This document shows, piece after piece, positions 23,196-34,009 of a stretch of 64,000 bases of DNA. Origin of the DNA: Tetracladium setigerum (taxonomy: Eukaryota > Ascomycota > Leotiomycetes > Helotiales); contig PZJY01000011.1 of assembly GCA_031472005.1 (NCBI GenBank), forward strand, positions 1,302,001 through 1,366,000, written 5' to 3'. Position numbers and translations under genes: made by a program. The notes under the pieces were generated by a model that saw only the letters and a program-made list of their open reading frames with translations, was not told the origin of the DNA and made no database searches. How positions within the stretch are numbered: position 1 is the stretch's first letter; every line of letters begins with the position of its first letter.

Positions 23196-24810
23196 ATGGC
23201 TGGCCCCGAAACGTGAGTTGCTCCTACCCCTCCGTCTCTAGATGGATGGATCTCTATCGGCTGTCTATCTAAACGCAAGCTGACGCTCTCTCTCCCCAGC
23301 CCTGGGCAAGAAGGCCCCTCGTACGCGCCCCCTCAACTACCCGAAGGATGGATCGCGCAATGGGATGGCATGTCCAGGAAGTATTACTTCGTGCAACTCT
23401 CCACCGGCGCTTCACAGTGGGACACACCTACCGCTGCTGCTCCCACCGGCCCAACACCAAATGCGACACCGCAGGGGACGGAACATCCATATGGCACGCC
23501 AGGTCAGCAACCGCAGAATCTGCAAGAGGAGCCGCGCGTGATCACGAATCCAGATGGAAGTCAGAGCCTAAAGTATGCGGATGGGAGAACGGAGCCATAC
23601 AGTGCGGACAGAAGCCTTACGGTACGTTGAGAATACATTATCGACTCGTCGCGCACAAATACTGATGTTCCGGGTGCGATTTTAGTCTATGGTGACCGGG
23701 CAGCTTCTCGGCGGCGGAAAGAAGCAAAGCGGAGGTGGTGGACTGGGAGGTTTGGCCAGCAGTTTCCTTGGTGGGGGTAGTTCGAGTGGAGGTCACAACA
23801 GCTCTGGAGGAGGTGGTCTGGGTGGATTGGCAACCTCGTTCTTGGGAGGCGGTAAACAATCTAGTGGAAGTGGAAGTCATAGCAGTGGCCCAGCTGGTCT
23901 TGTTGGTGCTCTCGCTGGTGGATTGCTCGGAGGGGGCAAGAAGCAAGATCATTCCCAACAGAGCTCGAGCGGAAGTCAGCAGCAACAAGGTGCGGGAGGG
24001 TTGATGGGAAGCATCGGTGGAATGTTTGGTGGTGGTGGAAGTCACGGCAGTGTAAGTTTGTTTTCACATATAGTTTCTGGCAATATGGCTAATACTTTGA
24101 TAAAGCAACCTCAGGGAAATAACTTTGGTTATTCGACACAAGGAGCCTCTTCTCAAGGAGGATACTCGGGTTCTGCACCACCAACTTCATACCAACCTAG
24201 CGCAAGCGGAAGCGCTGCTTATGCTCCTCCTACATCTCAACAGCACGGCCAGAGCAACCAGCACGGCCAGAGCAGTCAACACGGGGCGCAGAATTCTTAC
24301 TCAAGTCCACCCCCTCAACAATCGTATGGCCAAAATCCACCATACAACCAGCAACAGCCCTCATACGGCAGTAGCGCTCCTCCACATAACCAACAACCGC
24401 CATACGGCTCAGATGCTCCGCCACACAACCAGCAATCACAATACGGCTCAGGCGTGCCCCCACCAAACCAACAGCCGCCATATGGATCTAACCCACCTTA
24501 CCAACAACCATATGGCTCAAGTGCTCCTCAGCATAACCAACAACCATATGGCTCAAGCGCACCCCCACCAAACCAGCAGCCGCCATATGGATCTAACCCA
24601 CCTTACCAACAAGACTCTTATGGCCATCCACCTCCTCAAAACCAGCAATACCCTCCAAATGGCGGCGCCGGTGGTTACAATGGAAACATCCCACAAGCAC
24701 CTGGCCATCATAGCGCACAGCACACCGGTGGTCTCTATGGCAGCGGTTCGACGAGTGGACCAGGACAGTACCCACCCCAAGGGGGATATGGCGGAGCTCC
24801 ACGATACTAA
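23196..24810 (+). CDS. WW-domain protein with Gly-rich and Pro/Gln/Tyr-rich tail
   Basis: Exons 23196-23212, 23300-23621, 23686-24051 and 24106-24810; 469 residues. A single WW domain near residues 20-50 (LPEGWIAQWDGMSRKYYFVQ, then GASQWDTP) should bind proline-rich ligands. Next come Gly-rich units built on GGLGGLASSFLGGG and GGLGGLATSFLGGG, then a Gln/Ser/Gly region, then about 130 residues of imperfect repeats such as PPYGSNPPYQQ and SSAPPPNQQ. The tail is nearly free of acidic and hydrophobic residues, the composition of prion-like, phase-separating proteins. The last intron (24052-24105, 54 bases, branch site GGCTAATAC) is in frame, so retention would not break the protein. Related fungal proteins are annotated only as WW-domain proteins; the cellular role is not known to me. 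Confidence 0.8.
24461..24612 (+). repeat. Near-identical 47-base repeat inside the WW protein tail
   Basis: Bases 24461-24507 and 24566-24612 match at all but one position and encode the same PPNQQPPYGSNPPYQQ block. This suggests recent duplication by slippage or unequal crossing over rather than slow amino-acid convergence. Confidence 0.75.
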
Positions 24811-24974
24811 ATACTGACTGTGGTTCGATGGTGGGATTGGGTATTCCTAAGGGTACGTTCGGGGGAGGCTATGTATGGGCTTTTTTTTTTTGGCTTGTTT
24901 AGACCGACGTTGAGTTGTGGAGCACTTTAAGCCTGACTTCCGCGAGTCTTTTTAGTCGTCGAGACACATGAACA

Positions 24975-25798
24975 CTACGATTTCTTCTTTTCCGCTGCAA
25001 TCTCTTCCTTGGCTAAGCCTAGAATCCATGCGCTTATGAATTTTGACAAGAACCAGCTGCCGATGACAAGAGCGACAATGTAAATAGCCGTTGGGACCAG
25101 AGATCGGGGAAGATGTTGAAGAGGAAAGGATCTAGGATAATGTCGACAAAGACCGGCGGGACATTCTCCATCAAGGTCTGATTCATAGTGAAGTAGTCTG
25201 CCGCAGCAAGGATTTGCAGAAAGAGGACAGACCTCGTCTCGTCCACAGTAACAGGCTCCTGGGAGTCTGATGCAATTCGAGGCTCCTGATCTTGTGAGTT
25301 AGGAGTGGCTGGCTGTCGAGTAGCAGAGTATTGGGCAAGCGATGATATTCGCTCGGGCGATTCGAAGACATCGGATAACTCGTAGACGTCAAGACGGAAG
25401 GAAGTAGGTTGCTGGTAAAATTAGAAGTTGTTTCCATATTAAATATGCATATGATGTAGAAATAATATGCAGCGAGAAAGTGAACGGACCGTTGCAGCCC
25501 AGCATACTCGGACTTCATATCTCTGGCCGGCTTGCAGTTGGTCTAGCACGAGCCATGTCGAGGCACCGTATTTGGCAGATGCTGTCGGAAATTGAGCTTG
25601 GAGATTGGTGCGTAGAGAGGATTGGCGAGGAGTGGGAGTGAGAGACTCCAAGTGCAGGTCTTCGATTGTGGGATGTGCCGTTGGAATCTGGAAACTAGCG
25701 GGGGCGAGGAAGATGGCCTTTTCGGTGTTGCCTAGGGCGAATGATGTTTGAAGAGCCAGCAAACCAAGGGAGGAGAGAGACGATAACGAGAACAACAT
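24975..25798 (-). CDS. ER-type membrane protein, possibly Pga1-like (frame break)
   Basis: Exons 25798-25490 and 25411-24975; about 248 residues. There is an N-terminal signal sequence (MLFSLSSLSSLGLLALQTSF), a luminal domain with GQRYEVRVCWAATQPT, an acidic/Gln linker, FVDIILDPFLFNIFPRSLVP, one C-terminal helix (TAIYIVALVIGSWFLS) and a lysine-rich end (EKKKS) that looks like an ER-retrieval tail. The layout fits Pga1, the partner of the Gpi18 GPI-mannosyltransferase, but I am not certain of that family. The frame breaks at the G run 25106-25109 (C4 on the coding strand), exactly inside FPRSLVP; one missing base brings the helix and stop into frame. It is head to head with alpha-tubulin. Confidence 0.62.
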
Positions 25799-26205
25799 AT
25801 TGTGATGTAAACTGCTGTGAAGTTGTTATCGTTGTTGAAAGCAGAACCTCAGATACTTCTTTCTGTAGGGGTTTGAATAATGATATCAGCGAATGTAAAT
25901 ACCTTACTGTACTTGGCCGTCCCGTGCAAGTAACCTTAAGCGCGACGCGCTCTCGAGGCGCTGGCGCTAGGGATTTGTTTACGTGTGGATGCCTTAGCGA
26001 ATGTCGTCCGGGCCCATGCCAACGCCAAGATTGCCCCTGGACTTTTTGTCTCCTTCTTCCCCACCAAAACTCTCCTTCCAACATCCACAGCACGACCTCC
26101 CTCTTCACCCGCGACCATCTTCTTGCTGAGATCTTCCTCCTCGCACTCCTACACTCTTCGCTTCATACACCACACCACCTGCCTCTTCCTTCCTCGACCG
26201 CAATC
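25799..26205. promoter_or_regulatory. Bidirectional promoter, Pga1-like gene / alpha-tubulin
   Basis: 407 bases between divergent starts. The 150 bases before the tubulin ATG are strongly C/T-rich on the coding strand, as is usual for highly expressed fungal genes, and end in a good start context (CAATCATG). Confidence 0.55.
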
Positions 26206-28021
26206 ATGAGAGAGGTTATCAGCATCAACGGTAAGCACTCCTGAACGCGCCGCACACCGCTCCGTACACCACGCATCTCTCGTTGTTTTAATTCCTCCTC
26301 CTCGATACCACATCAGGAGAGCTTTTTGGACTAACACATCTTCTCTTCTACAGTCGGCCAGGCCGGTTGCCAAATTGCCAACTCCTGCTGGGAGGTAAGT
26401 TACACGCCATTCTCCACCCTGCCGTGCCATTGCGGGCGTGTCAACAATCGAAAAGCGTGCTTGCTAACCGGACTTCTTATCTGCTGTAGCTTTACTGCCT
26501 TGAGCATGGTATTCAGGTACGGCGATCCCCAACCTCAACACAAACATATTCCATATCGAAACCTTGTGCTAACGACGACTTTACCTCCAACAGCCAGATG
26601 GATACTTGACCGAAGAGCGCAAGGCCGCGGACCCAGATCAGGGATTCAGCACTTTCTTCTCAGAGACTGGTACGGGGTTCCCCTCGAGATGCTCCAGATG
26701 CTCCAGATGCAGTACTAACCGCCACCGCCACTGCAGGCCAAGGCAAATACGTCCCCCGAACCATCTACTGCGATCTTGAGCCAAACGTTGTTGACGAGGT
26801 CCGCACCGGTACATATCGAACCTTGTTCCACCCAGAGCAAATGATCACTGGAAAGGAGGATGCATCCAACAACTATGCCCGTGGTCACTACACCGTTGGC
26901 AAGGAATTGATCGACCAGGTTCTCGACAAGATTCGCCATGTTGCCGACAACTGCTCCGGTCTTCAAGGTTTCCTCGTCTTCCACTCATTTGGTGGTGGAA
27001 CTGGCTCTGGCTTCGGTGCTCTTCTCATGGAGCGCCTGTCAGTTGACTTCGGCAAGAAGGTCAAGTTGGAGTTCTGCGTCTACCCAGCTCCTCAAACTGC
27101 TACATCCGTTGTTGAGCCTTACAACTCGATCCTTACCACCCACACCACCCTCGAGCACTCTGACTGTTCGTTCATGGTAGATAACGAGGCCATCTACGAT
27201 ATCTGCAGAAGAAACCTTGGTCTCGAGCGTCCTAACTATGAAAATCTCAATCGTCTGATTGCTCAGGGTACGTTTGCTGTGATTGTATTGCAGTGTGGGC
27301 GAAGTTAATTCTTTTCAGTGGTCTCCTCCATCACCGCATCCCTCCGTTTCGATGGTTCCCTCAACGTCGACTTGAACGAGTTCCAGACCAACTTGGTCCC
27401 ATACCCCGTATTCACTTCCCTCTCGTTGCATACTCCCCAATTGTCTCTGCTTCGAAAGCTTCCCACGAGGCGAACTCCGTACAAGAGATTTCCATGTCTT
27501 GCTTCGAGCCCAACAACCAGATGGTCAAGTGTGATCCTCGCAACGGAAAGTACATGGCAACTTGCATGTTGTATCGTGGTGACGTTGTTCCTAAGGATGT
27601 CCACATGGCTGTTGCAACCCTGAAGACCAAGCGAACCATCCAATTCGTTGACTGGTGCCCTACCGGTTTCAAGATTGGTATCTGCTTCCAACCTCCTCAA
27701 TTGGTTCCCAACGGTGATTTGGCCAAGGTCAACCGCGCTGTGTAAGTTTTAGCTTCTCTATATGCCTATGCTAAAGTACTAATGTCTTCCAGCTGCATGC
27801 TCTCCAACACCACTGCCATTGCCGAGGCCTGGTCTGCTCTTTCTCACAAGTTCGACCTTATGTACTCCAAGCGCGCCTTCGTCCACTGGTATGTTGGTGA
27901 GGGTATGGAGGAGGGTGAATTCTCTGAGGCTCGTGAGGATCTTGCTGCTTTGGAGCGTGATTATGAGGAGGTTGCTACCGACTCCCTCGAGGGTGATGAG
28001 GCTGGCGATGCCGAGTACTAG
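26206..28021 (+). CDS. tubA: Alpha-tubulin (frame break)
   Basis: Microtubule subunit. Exons 26206-26230, 26354-26394, 26490-26516, 26594-26669, 26737-27267, 27319-27741 and 27793-28021; 450 residues. The N-terminus MREVISINVGQAGCQIANS, the ELYCLEHGIQPDGYL block, the nucleotide loop GGGTGSGFGALLMERL, the catalytic-loop segment TNLVPYPR and the acidic end with a terminal Tyr (GDAEY) identify alpha- rather than beta-tubulin. The first three coding exons are tiny (25, 41 and 27 bases), an intron-rich 5' end typical of fungal tubulins. The frame breaks at the C run 27404-27407 (TAC CCC G): one missing C puts the rest, beginning RIHFPLVAYSP, in frame and gives exactly 450 codons. Loss of function here would be lethal unless a second copy exists, so an assembly error is likely. 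Confidence 0.96.
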
Positions 28022-28860
28022 ATATGTCCCACATGTATTATGTTCGCCTACTCGGGTGATCACATAATTCGGGGGAAATGTGGACTATTTGATACGGCAA
28101 CATGAATGCTTCTTTCAGAGTGAACAGGAGCTCCATGTCAAGTGTAGGCTTCATCTGAAGTGGGAGTCTTTTTCGTTTCTAGCGCAACTTTATAGAGGGG
28201 ATTTTCCTCGACCAGAATGACCATAATCGTTTTTGTAATGAAACTGTGCAGCATATGCAACACATATGCATCAATTCCTTTGCTCGTGTAGTTTGAAGGC
28301 CTGTTTTCAATGTGATGGACCTCTACACCAAAATTTACACAAATATTGTTCCCATGAAACCCTCTTCTCGCAGAAATCCATCAATGCGTGTGACCAAAGT
28401 CTGCATGTTCAATGGCTTGTCATGGGTGATGAAGCGTCAAATGAAAGGAAATGAACGCGAGGAGAGCGTGGGAGTACATGTGCATGGGACTGTTATTGGA
28501 CCCCAAGCAGCAAATAGAAAGACATTATTCCTGCATTGGTCGGGATAGGGATGGGGGATGAGGAATGCGGATGGGGATGAGATGGGGGAGGCTTCGGGCT
28601 AGTGCAGCCGAGAAACAGCATCGCCGAGCAACTGCAACGCTCTGAACAACAGTGCGTCGCAATCAACCGACATTATTGTCAACCACCACCGCTCCTCTCC
28701 CACTGTCCAGAACAACATCCATTATTCCAACACCCGTTTTCTGCTTTGGAAGCTCCACATACATCCGGATCATCCTTCCTCAGCTTCACTTTTGATATTT
28801 ATTGCCTGCATCTCCCGCAATCATCCATCCCCTACCAGCCGCGAAAGGGAGCGAAGCGCA
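28022..28860. other. Intergenic, tandem genes
   Basis: Tubulin 3' flank and EDE1 promoter. No gene seen. A purine-rich G-run stretch lies at 28546-28593 and a pyrimidine-rich leader just before the EDE1 start. Confidence 0.4.
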
Positions 28861-31800
28861 ATGGCTGAAGATCCAAGTAAGCTTGTTTACATTCTACCTC
28901 AAAAGCTCCCACTTCCAGGGACGACCGGATCAATGTGCCTCTCTTCTAGTACCATTGTAGATGTGTGGAGCGATGTAAAGTAGCTTCTGCGATGCCATGA
29001 CGCTGACCTGTAACAGCGGCGCCTAGCCTCAACTTGACCGCGGAGGAGAAGCGTGTCTTTGGGCAATTATTTCGACAGGCAGACACCGAGAGTATTGGGG
29101 TTGTCACGGGCGAGGTAGCAGTCAAGTTCTTTGAGAAGACAAGACTCGAGCCGCGAATATTGGGAGAGGTAGGAATTGTTCTTTACTTTCGTCCCCTCCA
29201 ATCTAAACCCCCCCCCCCCCCCGGATCAACATCTTGGCCACGGCATAATTAACCATTATTTTGCTACAGATCTGGCAGATTGCGGACAAGGAGAATCGAG
29301 GGCTTCTTACGCCAGCAGGTTTTGGGATAGTCCTGAGGTTGATTGGGCATTACCAGGCAGGGCGAGATCCAACGCCTGAGCTCGCCCTTCGACCTGGACC
29401 ACTTCCAAAATTCGATGGCGGCTCTGCGCCGGGCATGAGCCCAACTGTTCAACCTCCACCAGGGCCTCCCCAAGCGCTATTCAACCTCAAGCAAGTGGAT
29501 CGGGGCCAATCCGGGTTCCTCCTCTTACTCCCGACAAGGCCGGACAATATGCTGCATTATTTGAGAAATCAGGAGCTCAGAATGGAATTCTACCCGGGGA
29601 ACAAGCAAAGCAGATATTCGAGCGTGCAGGATTGCCGAACGAGATTCTGGGAAGAATTTGGATGCTGTCTGATACTGAGCAGAAAGGCTCACTTCACGCT
29701 ACTGAGTTCGTAATCGCAATGCACTTGCTAGCCTCTTTCAAGGCCGGCGCATTGCGAGCTTTGCCAAACATGCTCCCCGCAGGTTTGTACGAAGCTGCGG
29801 CTCGTCGGCCACCTAGTCGGCAATCTTCTGGCCCAACAGCAATGTCAGCAATTCCAAGACAATTTAGTGGTGCTAATAATGCACGAGCTGGAAGCCCTCT
29901 TGGCGTTCTACATTTGCTCCCCCACAACAATATCCTCAAGCGACAGGTGCTTCAAATAATGAGTGGATTATAACGCCAGCTGACAAGGCCAAATTTGACG
30001 GAATCTACCTCACTCTGGATCGAGGGAATAAGGGCTACATTACTGGAGATGAGGCTGTACCGTTTTTCAGTGAATCAAAACTACCAGAAGAAGCTTTAGC
30101 ACAAATTTGGGATCTAGCGGATATAAATTCGGCCGGTGTTCTGTCAAGGGACGAGTTCGCTGTTGCCATGTATCTCATCCGACAGCAGCGAGGAAAGCGA
30201 GATGGGCGGGACGCGTTGCCTGCTACATTACCAGCGAACCTGATTCCTCCGAGTCTGAGAAACCAAGGTAGACCCAATCCAGCTCCGTCGGCACCAGCTT
30301 TTGACAACCCCGCACCATCTTTGCCAAAGTCTGCCGCTGAAGATCTGTTTGGACTGGATGCTCTTTCAAGCCCCGAGCTTCCTGTTCAGGCGCCACAATC
30401 TACAGGAGGATCCAACTCTTTCGGTGGGAGCCGTCAAATTGACAATGATCCATTCGGAAGCAAATCAGTTATTACGCCATCATCCCCACTCCAGAGTTCT
30501 CCTCAACAATCCAGTGTCTTCAAACCTTTTACTCCATCCTCATCGTTTGGACAACAGTTGACTTACAACGCAACCGGAGGTTCTGGTAGCTCCGGGCCTT
30601 CGCAACAGAGAAACCTACAGCAACAGCACTCTGCTTCTGATGACCTCCTTGGAGATCCGGATCCAGAAATTAATAACAAGATTTCCAGCGATGCCTCTGA
30701 GTTAGGAAACCTGTCGAACCAAGTTGGATCTCTTTCGAAGCAGATGCAGGATGTGCAAGGCCAACGCGCCATTTCTCAAAACGAATTGACCCAAGCCAAC
30801 TCTCAGAAGGCGCAATTCGAGCAACGTCTAGCGCAGCTTCGTACATTGTACGAACGAGAGGTCAAGGATGTCAAGAGCTTGGAGGAAAAGCTTACTGCTT
30901 CTCGCAATGACAACAAGAAACTGCAGACAGAGATTGCCATGCTTGAGGGTACTTATCAAGATCTTCAGAACCAGAATCGACAGACTGTCAGTGCTTTGCA
31001 AGCAGATCAGTTGGAGAATTCTGGCTTGAAGGAACGCATGCGGGCAATCAATGCCGAGATTGCACAACTCAAGCCAGCTTTGGAGAAGCTAAGATCTGAT
31101 GCTCGTCAGCAAAAGGGACTTGTTGCCATTAACAAGAAACAGCTGGCAACGAACGAGAGTGAGCGTGAGAAGTTAAAGGCCGAGGCGGAAGATTTGAACA
31201 AGAGCATTGAAGAGGATACAAAAGCCCTCGCTTTGGCTGCCGCGTCTAAACCTCAAAGCCCTGCTGTCGTCAGTCCCGCCGCTTCTACCATGAGCGCCAC
31301 CAATCCTTTTTTCAGGCGCCAGGGAAGCTCAGCAGACTTCACTAATTCTCCTTTCGCCTCCCCAGCACCAACTCAACAAGCCGACCGATCCTTTGAGAAT
31401 GTTTTTGGCCCCTCATTCGGAACCGCTGCATCCTCTAACGAAGGGCCTCCTCAAACATCCTTCAGGCAAGATAGCGATAGACGGTCTTCTGGGGGGTCTG
31501 CTCGTCCAGCATTAGGGAGTGGCTTTCCCTCACCATCCGCAACCTCTGCAGTCTCTACTCGGGAAGCTGCTCTGGGCCATGTTCCCCACCGCCACCCGAG
31601 TCGAGACAGATCAGCTCCAGTTTCCTTCCTTTTGCTGAACATCAGGACTCTGTCAGCTCATCTAGGCAGGTATCAGCACCAAATAGTAGATTTGGAGAAG
31701 ATGCTTCCACAGGTGCTGACACTCCAACCAACTACATGGGTATGACACCAACCGGATCTTCCAGCGCGGGCCAAGCAGAGAACACAAGAGCTATCTCCCC

Positions 31801-33130
31801 TGGGCTTGATCGCAAGTCTGATGGGTTCCCAGCCGCAATTGAGCACAAGGAGTCTATTCCCGGTGCCTTCCCTGGTGATTCAGTGGTTCCCACGCCTACC
31901 GGTGGAAGCACTCTGAGTGAACAAGCTGCCGCGGATCCCTTTGCTAAGGCCCCAGAACGATCAGGAACCTCCAAATCGGATTTTGATTCTGCCTTTGCTG
32001 GGTTTGGGACGGCCGCAAAGACACAGGAGCGTTCAAACACCGGAAACTCTTCGACTGAAGGCTCATCTGTTCCCGCTCCAACCGGTGTTCACAAGGAGTT
32101 CCCACCAATTGCAGAAATCGAGGATGACGACAGTGATAGTGCCAGTGAGAATGGAGGTTTTGACGATGACTTTGCACCATCCTCTCCCGGGCACGCCAGA
32201 AAAATCAGCAGCCCCCAAGTGCCGACTACTTCTCAGGCTCCTCAATCCACCGATTTCCTTTCTGCGCGACCAGCTATTACACAAAATTCATCGATCGGTA
32301 GTCTAAGCACAACCAACCCACCCACTCCCAATGATCAGGTATCGCCGCCTAATTATGATAAAGTCGTTTCTCCATCTGATCAGGCCCACTCGGAAGCCAA
32401 ACTATACGCGGACCTTCTGCCAAAGCGCGAGGACCCTACCTCGCCAACTACCTCGTCTTCAGAACAAGCATCAAGCTCCATTCCAGCACCTGTTACCAGC
32501 ACCCAGCCAGTTCCACCAGCCAAGGTGCCATTCGATGATGATTTTGATGAGTTTGACGATCTGGAGGACGCTAAAGAAGGAGATGCGGATGATGACTTTG
32601 CAAATATATCTGTTCACGATCGATCTGGATTAGATGATTTCAACCCCATGTTCGATAGTGCCCCGGCTCCTAAGAATGCCCCTACTTCCTCTCACTCAAA
32701 TACTGCATTTGGTGGCGATAGTGTGTTCGGAGAATTTTCACAGAATACACAAGTATCTCAAAGCCCAACAAATGTTGTCAATGACAACAACGATTGGGAT
32801 GCCATTTTTGCTGGTCTCGACGAAGCTGCTCCTACCAACAACGCCTCCCCTCCAGCTGTCACATCCGAATCCAGCACAAATGGTGCCGCATCAAGTCTTG
32901 CTCCTAAAGATAGACCTGTTATTGGTAGAGCCCTTACAGAGGCCGGAGTGCACGATGACCCAATCCTGAAGAACCTCACTGGAATGGGATATGCCAGAAA
33001 CGATGCTCTCAAGGCATTGGAAAAATATGACTATAATCTAGAGAGGGTAAGTTCGCCAGATCACGAAATTCCAAACGAGCCAATCTAATGTTAAGAATAG
33101 GCTGCAAACTTTCTTGCTAGTCAATCCTAG
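28861..33130 (+). CDS. EDE1: EH-domain endocytic scaffold Ede1 (three frame breaks)
   Basis: Early-arriving endocytic scaffold (Eps15 relative) that binds NPF ligands, membrane and ubiquitin. Exons 28861-28876, 29017-29168, 29270-33046 and 33101-33130; about 1325 residues. Order: EH1 (TAEEKRVFGQLFRQAD onward), EH2 (LTPDKAGQYAALFEKSG onward), EH3 (ITPADKAKFDGIYLTLDRG, with IWDLADINSAGVLSRDEF), a Pro/Ser/Gln linker, a ~200-residue coiled coil (QMQDVQGQRAISQNELTQA onward), a long acidic/Ser-rich region with FDDDFDEFDDLEDA, and a C-terminal UBA domain (LTGMGYARNDALKALEKYDY). The final intron splits the UBA domain. Three breaks, all one base short: C run 29468-29471; somewhere in 29886-29923 (C3, G2 or C5); C run 31584-31587. 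Domain order and length are complete after correction. Confidence 0.92.
29208..29222. repeat. C15 homopolymer in EDE1 intron 2
   Basis: Fifteen consecutive C within intron 29169-29269, far longer than any coding G/C run in the window. It is non-coding, so its true length cannot be checked by reading frame. Confidence 0.85.
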
Positions 33131-34009
33131 GTTGCTTGGTGTAGGAGAGATGGGCGAAGAGAAGGGAGGCTTGGGGTTGTTAATATTCGCAAAGGTGGAC
33201 AACTTCAGAACGTGAATAGTTTAATTGTCAAATGTACCTATTTCAGAAAGCATTAGCGGGTATGCGTTTCTTTATTTCCTACATAGCTTGCATTCATGAA
33301 CTTTGTTTTTGGAGGAGCGTATCGCCTTCCATTGTCGAGAATGTTCATCTTCACCGGATTACACATCATTGGTGCAATTTTTATTAATGTTTGACTTTTG
33401 GGATGTAGATTATCAATCCACGGGAATATCTCGGACGCCCGTCCTGGAGAATTGCTCTGTTACTATCTTACATAACGTTATCCGGACACCTTCACGGAAG
33501 CACAAGGATCTCGGGCGGGAATAAGTGGATTGCAGATTCGATATTATCAACTTTTTCGAGTCGGAACTCGGCCGCCCACCGATCGATAAAGATATCATGA
33601 GTACTATCTATCCATTCCATAGCAAAAAAACATCTCCCGCCTTGGCCTGTTGAACTTGGCATCGGAATGAGCACTCCGACAGTGCGTTTCCCCCTGTCTA
33701 GAGCGAAAATGGATGCCATAACATCTGCTCGCTCACGGAAGGGATATAAGTACCTTGCACAACAGAGCACGCACAAAACATGAAGAACTGAGACTCTAAT
33801 TTGTGGTGAACTTTTTCTGGAAAAAAAAAAGGGTGAGAGTGCATCAAGGTCTTCCGTTTACAACGAGTATACAAAGCTCCTTCCCCATCGAGGTCTGTCT
33901 ATGACACATTTCCCGATAACGGTTCGTGCAAAGCTAAACAAAGTGATTTCTTACAGACAATGAAATATTCAACAATACTGGAATTAGGACTTCTACCCTT
34001 TATCATAAG
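33131..34009. other. Intergenic, tandem genes
   Basis: EDE1 3' flank and the promoter of the MFS gene. No gene seen. Contains an A11 run near 33821. Confidence 0.4.
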
